From: Spizellomyces punctatus DAOM BR117
Taxonomy: Eukaryota; Chytridiomycota; Chytridiomycetes; Spizellomycetales; Spizellomycetaceae
Assembly (NCBI RefSeq): GCF_000182565.1
Contig: NW_015971539.1
Coordinates: forward strand, 863,219 to 927,218
Reading direction: 5' to 3'
Length of the DNA: 64,000 nucleotides
Shown here: positions 9,930-22,838 of the stretch, in pieces
How the letters are laid out: each line of letters begins with the position of its first letter
Position numbering within the stretch: the stretch's first letter is position 1
Position numbers and translations under genes: made by a program
Notes under the pieces: generated by a model
The model's database searches: none
What the model saw: the letters and a program-made list of their open reading frames with translations, nothing else
Told to the model about the DNA's origin: nothing

Positions 9930-12733
9930 ATGTTGATCGTGTACCACTATGGTAAGCGTTACCCACGAATTATAGCAATTAGACTTTGAAGCTCCACGAC
10001 GCAGAGCAACCGCCCAAAATCGGCGTGAAGGAAATAAAGCTGGTGACTTCTGGACAGAAAGGAGTTGTCGCAGAACAAAAGGAGCTCTTTGCTTTAAAGT
10101 TTTTGGACACGGTGATATCTGTCATTTCGCGGAAATGGCTGGGTCAAAGGTAACCGCCGCCTACGCTTTCTTGAAAAATACTCTTTGGTCCTAATGTACA
10201 ATGCATAGAAAACAAGTCCGGAAGACGGGTACTTTCTTCACTCTCTCAACAGCCCTTCAGCGACAGGCTGGACTCTCCGCTTTCTCTGCGGAATATTGGA
10301 ATATTTCGGATATGCCCTTGGGATCTCGTACAAGATTGCTGGGGACAGTAACTTGTTCTTTTTGCGCAAGAAGCGCTGTTTGGAAGTGCCCACCTACTAT
10401 CCGGTGGTAGAGGACAGGACTCAATCCCTGGCCACTGACAAAGTGAGCAGATGAGATGGTTGCATAAATGCTGAAGAGATTATCCAAAACTACGATGCTC
10501 ATTACTAACTCCAATAAGCAGGAGACTCCCATCGATTTGGTTCCCGTCGCCGAGTCTGGGCTCGAACTCGGAAACCGCATCTTTAGATCCGTGATGGACT
10601 TTCATCAGGCTTACAAGTTGAAATTAACGACACCCGTCGAGGTGCGATTATGTCTTACTTCATCAGAACACATTTGGACCGCGCATCCACCATGTATTCG
10701 TATCTCCATAGGTGGCAGAAGCTGTCGTAAAGGCCATTGATGCGAGCAATACGGTACACAGTCCACCTTTGCTAGCTGTCATCAAGCATAATCAGGATGA
10801 TATTTTGCGGCAGGCCCGAGGTAGAGTTATATTTTACTCATATCTGATATCTATGCGATAACGTACTGATTTCACACGGTTCAAAGAGTCCAATGAACGA
10901 TATCTTGCTGGAAAATCTCTTTCGGTTCTTGATGGCGTTCCTATTGGTAAGTGCTTGGACTTGATTAAACATGGAGACTTTATTATACCACATCTTGCCT
11001 TATCACGTTTATTTCAAAAGCTGTAAAGGACGATACGGACGTTGTCGGATATGAAACAAGTGCGTAGCATGTTAGCCCTATTAATTTTTAACTTTTTGTC
11101 TCAGATACATGCTCTGCTTTCTTCAGACGTAGGAACCACCTGCATTAGCATCCATCCAGAAAGGGACGCGACCTGCATCGCCAACTTGCGTCGCGCCGGC
11201 GCAATCATCATCGGAAAGGCAAACATGCACGAGATTGGGATAGACGTTACAAATTGCAATCCTTGGAGTGGAACACCTCGAAACCCATATAACACCAATC
11301 ACTTCACGGGAGGATCTTCCGGCGGCTCAGCTTGTGCTGTAGGCATTGGATTGTGTCCCATTGCAGTAGGAGCAGGTCAGAATTGGCGTCAGATTGGGCA
11401 TAGTAGTACAATGAACCAACGTGCATGATTCCAGATGGCGGAGGCAGTATTCGGATTCCTAGTGCGTACTGTGGACTGTATGGGCTCAAGCCAACTGCCG
11501 GGCGTATTAGTGGGGACGGAGCATTCCCGCTGGCACCGACGGTTGGAGTTACAGGACCCATTGCAGCCACCGCGGGCGATTTGGCTATAGGGGTAATTAT
11601 TGAGGAGTGGACGTGAATGGCACCCTGGCTGACGTCCTCCTCACTCTTCATAGTACGCGCTTTTGGCAGGCCCTGATGAGAATGTACGTGCAGAATATCG
11701 GCTTGACATGACGACTCTGTCTGTTAATGACTTTATTGATTATACAGGATACCAATACTCTCAAGCAGCCTCCCATTCGACTTGAAAGTTTCAACTCGAT
11801 TTCTTCATTGGAGGACGTTCGCATTGGCGTATACCGACCGTACTTTGATAATGCTGATCCTCAAATCGTCAAAGCATGCGACGAGTTTGTAACGCGACTT
11901 GAGTAAGGATGCAATCGTACTTGCCCTCCATGTCCATCGACATATTTTTCGTTGACTGGTTGATTTTTCATGTGACTAGACGCCGGGGTGCCAAAGTAGT
12001 TAATATCATGCTGCACGACCTCGAAGCCATGCGTGTTGCACATGCTAATACAATTACATCGGAAATGGGTGCTGCAACCGCAGGAATTCCTCGGCACAAG
12101 TTTTCGTATTCAACCCGGATGGCCCTGGGTGTGACTGGGAACCATATCACAGCTGCGGTAAACAGGCCAAGTCTCTCGCCTTGATCATGCTCCCTATCAT
12201 CTCAACAGCGTATCTCTACAGGATTATATCATGGCTGCACAGATTCGTACTAGAGGAATGCGAATGCTCGAAGGCGTCTTTAAGGAAGTGGATGTAATCG
12301 TGACCCCTACCACTGGTATCACTGCCCCCAAGATTCCTTCCGGTGCTTTGAAATGGGGATTTTCCGACTATACAACCTCTGGAAAGGCTATGCGATTTAT
12401 TTGTAAGTCCTCACCCCATTAAATTATCAAAATGATTGTTGCTTACAACCTCCTTGCAGTCATGGCCAATCTACTGGGTATACCAGCGATATCAGTACCA
12501 GTCGGGTATACGCCAGAGGGATTACCGATTGGCATGCAGTTTCAGGCAAAATGGTGCGGGCGACTATGAAAACTGTCTCATTGGCGTTTTTACTAATTCA
12601 ATTCTGTAGGTGGAATGAGGAGCTTCTGCTCCGTCTGGCTCACGTCAGTGAGGATTTATTTGCCGCGGAACGCCGCAAGCCCGCAGTATTCTACGATCTA
12701 TTGGGAGCCAACGGCGTAGACTCTGATGAGTGA
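9930..12733 (+). CDS. Amidase, plant-type fatty acid amide hydrolase
   Basis: Fifteen exons from 9930 to 12733 keep frame to 629 residues; the first is only 22 nt and one (11654-11683) is 30 nt. Amidase-signature residues are all present: the catalytic Lys in GVPIAVKDD, the bridging Ser in TGGSSGGSA, and the nucleophile Ser in DGGGSIRIP. The region around [10 protein letters not shown], the C-terminal [13 protein letters not shown] and the ending KPAVFYDLL match the plant FAAH group, which hydrolyses N-acylethanolamines and other fatty acid amides. An extra ~190-residue N-terminal region with KIGVKEIKL and later hydrophobic stretches is also typical of that group. Exact substrate cannot be read from sequence. 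It follows the hydrolase-like gene on the same strand after 207 bases. Acceptor choice at exon 4 is a NAGNAG (10519 or 10522). Confidence 0.92.
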
Positions 12734-13140
12734 TGGAGCGATGTTGCAGCTGAGCTACTATGTGACCTGGCGCCTGATGGATATATAGCCTTGATCTTAG
12801 TTTCTTTTTACCTCGTTTGCTACCGAATCAGAATATGTGACGAACAGTTTATCAGGCAATCCCCTATTTTGGCCATGATGCGCTCCACGTTCGTAATCTT
12901 GCTTGACAAACACTAAACTCTTTTCTTGCGCATCAGCTTCAGTTTATCAATACACAGCAGGATCCATCCTACAATGGAATCAAAGGATGGCTATGGTATC
13001 ATGCAATCCCCGAAATGCAGTCTCTCACATTCAAAAGTGTCGCGACTACACATGATTAAGTATATTTACCAACAAGCCACTGCCCAGAATTGCAGATAAC
13101 ACATTCCCTGGCGCACTCGCCAAAACAAGATGTCGCCATG
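12734..13140. other. Convergent intergenic region
   Basis: About 400 bases between the amidase stop (+) and the SREK1-like stop (-). It should contain both 3' untranslated parts. No further gene seen. Confidence 0.5.
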
Positions 13141-14754
13141 TTATTGGGTCTCTTTTTCCCGTGACGGCTCACTTACTACCGCCCCTTCCACAGCATCTTT
13201 ACGATTACTTTTATCACTCTTCTCATCTCCATCCCGCTCATCGCGTTCGGCAGGTTTTACCTTATCCCGCTTCTTTGACTTTTCGCTCTTCTCCTTTCCT
13301 TCCCCATCGCGATCTTTCTTGCGCTCACGATCTTTGGTTCGCTCCTTGTGTTTGTCCCCATCCCGATTCTTATCCCGCTCTCGACCTGACCTATCGCGGT
13401 TTCGGTCTTTTTCCTTTCGACTCCGATCCAGTCTAGAGTCATCTCGCTTGCGATCATCTCTCGAACGACCGGGTGAGCGGTCCCTTGACTGGTATCGAGA
13501 ACGATCCCGGGATCGGGTGCGGGATGCTCGCCGCCGACTGAGTGGAGATCTTGAACGGGATCTTCGACGCCGGTCCCATGACCGTGACCGGGAGCGTCTT
13601 CTACGCCGATCTGGGAACATAGTTGAGCCCGTCAGACGCACCACGGTGATGCAATGCTAGCAGGTTGTTTTCTTACCATATGACGGGGAACGCCGCGGTC
13701 GGTACCGTTCCGAAGGCTTGCTTCGGCTCCGGCTTCGACTTCTTCTGTGCATGGATCGACGATCTCTGTCCCCATCAACCGACATATCTTCCGAATCTCG
13801 TTCGCTGCCATACTTTTTGGCAATGGCTGCTTGAGCTTCTGCAACAAGTTTCATTGCAGGATCAGAAAAGGACTCTAGTTTTTTTGGCGTCTTATTTATG
13901 GCATTTTTTGAGTGGTTTACTCTGATGCTTGACGTGAGCTTTAAACCAATATTGGATACGCGATCATTGAGAAAGACCTACTTCAATGCACGATCACCAA
14001 GCATTATGCCGTTCTGCTTCAAAGCCTCCGATGCCCCTTCCTGAGTAACTAGTTACTCCATCATTATGAGTTTTGCCGCGTAAGGTGGACGGTAACATTA
14101 CGAGGATACTTACTAAACTCTACGAACGCAAACCGGGTCACTTGCCCAGGATCACCAGCCATTTTCACATGAGCAATGGGTCCACAGCCACCAAAGCATT
14201 GTCTGACATCCTCCTCAGTCACATTTGAGTTGATATTTCCCACGTAGACCGTCCGGGCAATTTCTTCAGCTTTCTGCGGGTCAAAATGGAGTATGGTTGG
14301 ATTTATGTTTGGATTGCGAGCCAAGAGCTCTGCAGAGGTTGCGGTTGGAGGTACATTTATGGGTGCTGGAAGGTCCGTCCCTCCAGTTGTGACAAAGAGG
14401 GTTCGATCCCCAAGATCGGTACCCGTCAAATGTAACGCTGTAATTGCAGATGTGGCATCGCCAAACTCCACTTCACACTCTTGTAAACCATCATTGTGTG
14501 GGCTGTTTGGGTTAAAACGTCGAATGAAAGTCCAGTAGGTACCTTACGGCAACTCTCGTTCCCATACCTGGGATGAAGGTCGAAATTACGAACTGTTCCA
14601 ATTATCTCAAACAGTTGCTTCAACAGTTCTTCTGTGACGTATGAGGAAACGTTGGCAACCTGGTAATTGCAAGACGATGTCACATTATCAGAGACCTTCA
14701 GGCACTATACAACTCTACATGTTTATCTACCTTGACCGTTGTACCGGAAGCCAT
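13141..14754 (-). CDS. SREK1-like SR splicing regulator with two RRMs
   Basis: Six exons (14754-14731, 14659-14568, 14502-14114, 14048-13982, 13927-13677, 13610-13141) give 430 residues. The N-terminal RRM begins VKVANVSSYVTEELLKQLF; a linker with NPNINPTILHFDPQKAEEI leads to a second RRM with ARTVYVGNIN (RNP2) and RFAFVEF (RNP1), then LNIRVNHSKNAI. This order and the linker match SREK1 (SRrp86), a regulator of alternative splicing in the spliceosome. The last ~170 residues are an RS/RD/RK-rich domain, first SRSRS-type then acidic-basic KDRD repeats, used for contacts between SR proteins. The nuclear role is inferred from family. The complementary plus-strand frame is open for 176 residues only because the RS repeat is read in reverse. 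Confidence 0.9.
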
Positions 14755-15161
14755 CCGGATCTCAATGTAGAATGGTAAACGACGTAGAGAACCCTCGCAG
14801 CCGTCGCCCTGCGCGATGACTAACTATGACTAAGCCAACCATTGCTGGAAGCTGGCAAGCCTACACGTAAAGTTGCAAGCGATCACCTCAAGCTACTTGT
14901 ATCCCCGTTCATATCGTCACCGAAAGGTGATATATGTCATAACTTAATAGCTGGTACATAAGATACTTTGTTTCGTCTTTACAACGGCATCTGAAACCGT
15001 GCATCCATATCTCAAATTGTGGATAAAGACCATTAGGCACATCCACAGCTCGATTTGCGGATAGAAGTTATTAGGCAAACCAGAACCACAGCAGGTAGCG
15101 CGAGAAAGAATATTGAGCAGAAAATACGATGTTGATTTAAGTCCCTCCTCCCCTCTAGCCA
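14755..15161. promoter_or_regulatory. Divergent intergenic region
   Basis: A 407-base gap between the SREK1-like start (-) and the UCH37 start (+). Presumed shared promoter; no clear motif. Confidence 0.4.
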
Positions 15162-16911
15162 ATGGGCTTGAATGGCACGCATTCGGAGCCAACAATATCA
15201 AACGAGACTTCCTCCAAAACAGAAGGTCACTCAAATGCTGGCCAAGATGTTGGGCCACCACCGAACATGCTCGACGTTTCGGTGGGAGACGAGCTTGAGG
15301 CCTCTCCTTGGGCCATGATTGAAAGCGATCCTGGTACTTCATGGACATTATCCGGCATGCGTATCTACTACTAACATGATCGCTCATTGTTCGCTCAAAA
15401 AGGGGTGTTTACAGAATTGGCGGCCAAAATCGGCATTAAAGGGGTAGTAGTGGAGGAAATGTTTGGACTTGGCGAAGAATGTTTTGAACCTCTGAAGTAG
15501 GTCGTATTGCGAGGAGTTCTTTGCCATCCCGATGTTTAAGCACTGTAATGACCATATTCTCAGACCTATTTATGGGTTGATTTTCCTCTTTCGCTGGCGG
15601 GATGCGGACACAAACGAGAGCGACGTGCGTGGAGACATTGCAAATGATCTGTTCTTCATGAACCAGGTGAGGCTACGACTTTGGCCCCTCCACTCTGTCT
15701 ACTAGAGAGATACCAATCGGATCAACACCGGCACAGGTCGTCGAAAATGCATGTGCTACACAGGCGCTGGTTAGCATCGCCCTCAATTGTGACTTTCTTG
15801 ACATCGGTGAGGAGCTATCGCGCTTTAAAACTTTCACCCAAGATTTTACCCCCGCGGTATGTGGTCCATGATCAGGATGTATTTCTGCACTTGGCAGCTA
15901 AATGTAATTATAAAGATGAGGGGTTTGGCATTGACAAATAGCCATCTGTTGCGAACAGCGCATAATTCCTTTTCAAGGTGACTAATAATGAGCGTGGCTC
16001 GCACATCTCAGATCCCTAACCCATTTTGCCTCACTATTAGACAGACAGACCTACCCGTGCTCGACTATCCTATACCAGAAATCCATAAGAACCCCGGGTC
16101 CCGAAAGCGAAAATTATCAGAGACAGATGAAGATGCACCTTTTCATTTCATTAGCTACGTACCAGTCAATGGGATCGTGTGGGAACTGGATGGATTGAAA
16201 CGAGCTCCAAAGAAGCTAGGTGAGCCCGCGTGATTCTTGTTCTAATAACGGTACTAATCGTGTTAGAATATAGGCGAGGTACCTGATGGCTGTAATTGGA
16301 TTGATGTCGTACAACCTGCAATTCGAAAACGGATGGAAAGGTACATTTAAAGAAGCGTCAAGGCACCAGGACCTGGTCAACCTCTGACTGACGTACTTTT
16401 TGTCATTCTATCAGATACGAGAATGACGCGGTAGAATTTAGCCTAATGGCGGTGATTAAAGATCGGATTGAAACCTTGCGGGAATTGCAAGAGGACTGTG
16501 CTCGTTCACTGTCTGCGGTTCGTGAGCGTCTGAGCCATGAGGAGTCTGGACTGGTATGATACGAACCCAATGGTGTCAGGTGACACTGTCATGGTCTTTA
16601 TAACTTGGAAACTTCGTAGGGAATTCATCCGGACACTGCAAGTAGCCATTTGAACGAGTTGAGGGACACTATGACCAAGTTGGAAAGTCAGCAACGTGCA
16701 ACCCAACGCGATCTCGAAGATGAGATAGCAAAACGTGAAAAGTATCATGTAAGCGGTGATAAAATAGTCGAATTGTACACGTTTATAGCCACTAATAAGG
16801 AACATTTAGGCGGAAAATGTGAGACGAAGATTCAATTATGGCCCGTTCATTCGGAAATACATAGAAATTGTGCATCGAAGCGGATTTCTTGAGGATCTAC
16901 TGATCGCATAA
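15162..16911 (+). CDS. UCHL5: Ubiquitin C-terminal hydrolase UCH37/UCHL5
   Basis: Ten exons (15162-15333, 15403-15496, 15564-15666, 15737-15856, 15916-15977, 16041-16219, 16274-16340, 16415-16553, 16620-16748, 16810-16911) give 388 residues. The UCH core shows MIESDPGVFTEL, GLIFLFRW, the oxyanion Gln and catalytic Cys in NQVVENACATQA, the crossover loop start TNSHLLRTAHNSFSR, the catalytic His in HFISYVPVNG and Asp in WELDGLK. The C-terminus has coiled helices and ends with the ULD part FNYGPFIRKYIEIV, which in UCH37 binds proteasome Rpn13 or INO80 NFRKB. It removes ubiquitin from chain ends at the proteasome. The N-terminal ~50 residues before the core are acidic/Ser-rich and longer than in animals; an extra upstream exon is possible. 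Confidence 0.93.
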
Positions 16912-16992
16912 AAGCACAATTTTGGGTCGATCTGTATATAAACGAATATAATTATGATATTTTAGACTATGTACAGGTGCCTTCCAAGCAGC

Positions 16993-19900
16993 TCAGTCAG
17001 AGTCCTGCGGGGAATGTTATGAGAAATCAAGAGCCAATCAAGAATTGTCACAATAGAGTACAATACCTCAAGGACCCTCCTTCGCTTCGGTTTTGTTGAA
17101 AATCCCATCTCCTCGTCGCTATCTGTGGACACCACCAAATGAACATCAGTTCCGAGGGACAGAATCTAACTCTGGGGACATTGAACGTTACCGTTCATGC
17201 GTTCGGTGGATTGGACTCCGGTCGCCGTTGCGAGTGGCTTGGCGAGGAAGGAGTCAGTCGGCCTTTTCGTTTGTGTCGAAGAAGGGTGCCGCCGGTCTGT
17301 CATGAAATCATCCTCGAAGAGATTTGCCAGGTCCTGCCCAAACCGACGCAGAGCTTCATTGGCTTCTTCCCTGCCGTGGTCCACTTCTGAGTCAGTATCA
17401 GCCGAAGGTCTCTCAATGTTATCATCGCTTTCACGAGAATCATCCGATTCATCACTGCTGCTATCATCTACTTCTGCATCGCTACCGTCACTAAGAGACG
17501 AGCTGTTCTGGTCATCTTGAGTGGTGGCTGCTTTGGCAGGTGCCGCTCTCGACGGTTTTTGGTTTGCCAGAGCCGTAGCTACTGCTGCTCCATGAAGCTT
17601 AGCCATTTTCACGCGCCGCTCCGCTTCCGCTCTGAAAAACTCTTCATCGCCTTCAGTGTCGTCACTGTCTTCAATATACTGATCAAATTTGATTTAAGTT
17701 TTTCACAGAGGGCATAGTGCGTAGAAATGCGATGTACATACCGCGGCCGACTTATATATCTTTGGCTCTTGCTCTTTCGCTTGCCGCCGTCGTGAACCCG
17801 AAGACTTGCGCTTATTCCGTCTCTTTCGAACCATCTCAGAGGCGGGTTTGCTACCTTCCATCCCTACTTGCATGAAGTTAACGATCATCTCTCGATTGGC
17901 AAACAAATCGGCTGTGGGGATGCTCGACGGAATGCGCCACCATGTGTCGTATAACTCTGGAGTGTTGGTGAAGAGATTTCAGTGCGTATTTGATGATGAG
18001 ACGGGGGAAGTGTGTGTGGCGTACCTTCGACCTCCTCGAGCTTCAGAAGTCTGAGTAACAGCCTGAGACGAGTATTTCTCTTCAAGGCCTCTTTTTTCTC
18101 TGGAACGCTTCCCTTCATATCTGTTCGCTCGCGATCAGCACAGGACATGAGTTCAGTCCATTGCCGACCGTTCATTTCTTACCATATGATTCCGCGCTGA
18201 CCTCGCTCGAGAGGAGTTCTGGCCCACCATCCGCGGGGGGTCGGCCAACTCGCATTGTTGCCGCCTCGAGAAGACTCTGAATCCTTTCATCAGCGTCAAA
18301 TTCCAAAGAGAACCACGTAAGCACGTTCCACCTCCTTGACCCATTCTAACAGGTGTGTCTCTTCCTTTTCCAAAAGCAGCGCCACTGCCACCTGAACTTC
18401 CTGGCTCCATGTTAACCTAAAAAAGATACATGAGAATTGTACAAACAGAAGATATGATAAATGGACTTACCCCGGCTTCACCTCGATCTCCTTCACTGGC
18501 CTGTAATAGACGCAGAACATCAATCGTAAGGACTTGGTGATTCACGCTAGTCGGACTTACAAATCTTTATCAGCAGACGGAAGCTTTTTTTGGCAAGGTG
18601 GAGCGACGTTAGATATCTGTTAGTTGCATTAACCACAATCCATCAGTTACATACTTGCTCGCTTGTTTGTAACTTGCCACCATTTTCGATTCGTTGACAA
18701 TCTGCTTTCGTTTTAGGGAATAGCACCTGTTTATTGGTTTATCGTTAATGTAAGTTGAGAGCTACGGGAAAGCTTGGCTTATAACGAGGCTCTTCTTACC
18801 TCCACCAGTAATACAGGGTTTTTTGCCGCCTTTTTGAAGAATTTGGCAAGCATGTACTTGATAAATCCGTACAATTCTTTGTGTGACTTAGTCGATGGCA
18901 ACATTCGGATGTCGGTCAGTATGCGATTGAAGAGCTCTAATGTTGACAACTGTACCGACGTCAATCATTCGTGAGTCAGCAAATCTTCCCATTTCTGGAC
19001 ACTTACCTTGTAAAAGAAAGCTTCAGCCTTACTTTTCACGAAGATTCGATGGAACATTCGTGTAATATGATCAATAGAGCGTTCGTCAATCTCGCGGTAG
19101 TGTTTCAGTAAGGCACAGTATGTGCTGACAACTGATTCGGAAGCAAACGCCTAGTGACCGTTGAGTACATGTTAGTGGGCACTTTCTGCTGGACGTTCCT
19201 TTCTACCCACCGACTCAATATCCTCAAATTTGAACTGGCGCTCCACATAATCAGATTTTTGTGGCGCCACAGATTCCTCCTCCCCGGAGTCATAATCTTG
19301 AGTCACATCGGGTTCAGTGGAGTCTAATCAAGTTTTGACTGAGCCTATATCTCTTAAAAACCAGCAAACGATGTCAGTCATACCTTGAACCGCAGGTGCC
19401 TTCTTACTATTTCCTCCTTTTTTCTTGCGAGTAAACATGATACCCTTGTTCTTGGCATACGCTTCCAGCATTTTAAGGAGTATATGAACTACTTCAACAA
19501 GCGTCTTCAGGTAGCTGGCAATGATAACGGTACAAGTAAGCCTTGAGAGGGACGAAATAAAACTCAAAACCTTTCGCAACGGTACCTCAAATGCAATGGC
19601 CGCTTAAAATTCTTGACCAGGCTTACAACCTGTTCAATGCTAGCGTGTTCGTAGTACATATTGCTTTGCATGTTCTCGGATGCTTCACGATACTCCTCGT
19701 TTGTAGATGCCGACATCGCGTCCAGTACTAGAAGCTGGTTGCATCAAGTCCACATCAAAAACCGTGCGTATGTTCACAATGATACGGATGTGCATGCGTA
19801 CCATGTGCTTTAGGCAGTCCATTGCAAGATATAACTCTGTCCATCTCTGAATCCAATTATGCCGATCAGATTCGTATTGGACAACCGCATTTCCAAATCC

Positions 19901-21830
19901 AGTCAGGCTACCTTTTCGTCCTGGGACATTCTCATTCGCTTGAACACGAATTGCAATCCCCGCATATTCAAGAATCCAGTGACAGTGTCGAAGTCAAGCG
20001 TCCCTTCGGTTGGAGTCGTTCCGATGTCCTGCACCGATTTTCGACTTTGCTGTAGTAAGTTTGGTAAGAAGGGGTGCAATATCCGTCTTAACGTGTGTCA
20101 CATACCCGCAATGCGCACAGCTGAAACTTTAGAAAGAAAGAGCACAGCCAGAAAAAACGGGCATAATGGTCATCCTGTACTTTATCTCGTTCCATATCAA
20201 AGTCTCGCTTAACGCACGACATGAGACCTGCAAGAGTAGTCAAGTGAATCGTGATCAGGTGAAGTGGGAGTCTTGAGGCTTATAGATAGTGTGCGTAAAA
20301 ACAAACCATTGAAACAGTTTTCCAGGAAGTCCTTTGCAGTCCGCTCGTATATTCGAGCTGCCTCTGCGCTCCTGATACCGCGTTGCTTCTGATACTCGTC
20401 CTGCAGTCAAGTACAGTGAGAAGCCTTTCCCATAAGGTTATTAGAAAAGTGCATATCACCTGCGGCATCCCTTTTCGTTGACCTCTATTTTCGGATTTGT
20501 CCTTATCAAGGGCTTCCTCCACCGAATTCAACGCCGATGCCGGGTTATGTACCGTAAAAGTTTGTCCGTCCTACTACGATTTCAGACTCGCAACCACCAC
20601 AACCGTAATCAGGGAAAGGGTACCTACACTAAGTTTAAAAGACAACGTCCCTCCAAATCGAGAGTGCCGCGATGCCGGTTTTCGTGCTTCTCGTCGTTTA
20701 CGTCGTTCCTCCTCCTCTAAGAGCCTAGCGAGTTCGATCGACGCAGTCTATATTCTCATAAGCATTGACGACTATGGTAGTGGCATAGGAGGGGCAATTA
20801 CCTTGCTTTCCGCCAATATCGCTTCCGGATCGCGCTCCAGGAAAAAGTAATAGAAAACCTCCATCAAAATAAGATTCCACTCGGCATATTCACGTTGATC
20901 CATCGACCCCGCAAATGAAAGTAGAAGCTGTATGATGTCCGCTTTTTCCATGCATTGGATTAGGTGCTCCTGTATTCTGGCATCAGATGACTGACCCGCC
21001 TGATTGTGTCGCTCATGGCTCACCTGTAGAGTAGACTGCATGTACTTCTCCGTTGTTGACGTCACTGCTGCCTGTACATCTTTAATGGCCAGCAAGTTAC
21101 GGAACAGTGTCAATATCAAGCCAATCAGGCCATTATCCCTGTCCGATCGATCTCTAAAGGCGTCGAGAAGTCACTAATTTAGTTCCTCTACATCACTGCA
21201 ATTTCGATGATTCGCGGCATTTCGCGTACTAACCTATGATTTACAGAAAGCGGTTTGAGCAGCTCCTCCAGAATTGCTGCCAACACGCCCTCCTTCAAGA
21301 ATACTTCTTTGTATCCTCGTTGTATTTCCAGGAGCTCTGCAGCATCAGCAGACGTAGAATCTACTGGCCATGTCAATGGGATAAAAAGCTGCACTAAACA
21401 GACAGAAACGCGTGTTATGGCCCATATATTAGGCAACCCTTGGAAACTACCAGAATACGATATGCCCTCAAACTAACCAACTGCCTGGGCAATCTTGTCC
21501 TGGTTTGCAGCATGTGCATTCATAAGAATCGGTATCAAATCCGTTTGAAGTATCTTCCAGCGGCCAAGGGCACGGACTATATTCCTTTCCTTCGAGAGGG
21601 CGTCCTCCTTCCGCAGAAGACGCTTAAGGTCACGCAAACAAGCTATGGCACATGAGTAATTATAACTATGGTCAGCTCCTCTAGTGCGTACCTAGCGCTT
21701 CGTCGCCCATGACATATTGCTTCTCGAGCACGGTTTGGCCATCTTTGCCCAATACTTCTTTCTCCTCATAGCCGCCCAGTGCAGCACATATCGACAGCAG
21801 GTGAGAATGCTGCGTCTCTTCTTCGTCCAT
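16993..21830 (-). CDS. Replication fork protection protein Timeless/Swi1/Tof1
   Basis: A gene with many short exons (more than fifteen) and over 1,000 residues. The start (ATG at 21830) gives MDEEETQHSHLLSICAALGG, the usual Timeless opening. Then follow CLRDLKRLLRKEDA, RALGRWKILQTDLIPIL, LLIPLTWP-like FIPLTWPV, LILTLFRNLLAIKD, WNLILMEVFYYFFLERDPE, a conserved SRHSRFGGT segment, an ARFFWLCSFF helix, FFKKAAKNPVLLVE and LFPKTKADCQRIENG. These match the whole Timeless N-terminal and middle domains, which with Tipin/Csm3 travel with the fork, hold polymerase and helicase together and signal to the S-phase checkpoint. The C-terminus is charged with acidic Ser-rich runs and probably ends at 16993 after a 12-nt last exon (VLEDSD). 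One junction near 18290-18350 is ambiguous. Confidence 0.9.
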
Positions 21831-22838
21831 AGTTTCAAATTTTAGGGAATGTACCTTCCACAAGCCTAAAGCCCGAGTTAACAGTCAGGCAAGGACAGCG
21901 ATGATGACTCATCATATGTCCATCGGTTCGGACATAGTCTGTGATCGATCACGTAAGCTTACCTCCGCAAGCTCGCTCTCGATACTCCCACGGCTGGGAG
22001 GGCCTGCACGGACCTATGGCGTAGCGAATCTTGGTGTTGGTAAGTGAAGTCAATTTTGTGTGTCATAGGTTTCAGCACACTTCTCTCGCTATGAAGGTCA
22101 GGAACCGGAAAGCCAGCTTCCCTTGCTGCCTTATGAGAATGAGGGCGATGGTGTTACTTCTGCTAATGTGGAGGTTCATCAAGGCTCGGGGAGCAAAAGG
22201 TGTCTGCTCAATCGTCTCCACATGGGCTTGGGATGCCTTCGGTGGTAGAGATCCTCAGGGGCAAAAAAGGACAGGAAAATTAGGTCTTTCCTGATGTCTA
22301 ATATGGAACTAAATCGGAATACAATGGTTTGAGTCAGATGTCCGAATGCCGATTGAAGTTTGAATTGTAACGATGTTCACACAGTCCTTCTCGCATTTAT
22401 CGTCCCTGATTCATCGTCCTCACATGCACGGATCATAACTCTGCGCTTGTTCTAGATTTGAAAAATGTTTTCGTCACCACCAGGTTGTTGAGACCTGCCA
22501 CAAAAATATCTTGAATGAACGTAGCAAGCGTAAGAAGGGGAACTTCTAGTGTGGGCATTTTCCCAAGGTTCAAAATAATTGGTTTACACCAGCCAAATAT
22601 CAGTCTTCAGTGCTCCCGAGAAGGCTTGTCCATTAATCGGGATATTCGACTCGCCAGCCGGATACCCACTGAAGACACAAGCTGTCCATATGAGCAGCCA
22701 AGCTACTTACCTGCCTTTCCAGGGTAATTCAAAAACTTAGCTTCCAGCAAACTTCATGATACCTCAGCTCAATCAGATATTGTATAGCTAACCTATTAAA
22801 TCTCACTAGATGTAACAGGGGATCTCTACAGCTTGCCT
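21831..22838. other. Divergent region with a possible orphan exon
   Basis: About 1 kb between the Timeless start (-) and the DUF7082 gene (+). At about 22075-22197 on the plus strand there is an open frame of natural acidic composition (starting HFSRYEGQEPESQ and continuing to HQGSGSK), preceded by an AG and followed by a GT. It may be a 5' exon of the DUF7082 gene or a chance frame; I could not join it with confidence. Confidence 0.35.

Noticed and set aside
13130..13660. Plus-strand frame of 176 residues rich in Ser, Arg and Phe
   Set aside because: It is the reverse reading of the RS domain of the SREK1-like gene, whose RRMs and splice phases support the minus strand.
22031..22294. Plus-strand frame of 87 residues rich in Met, Arg and Cys
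   Set aside because: Composition is unlike real proteins; a different frame in the same place looks more natural.
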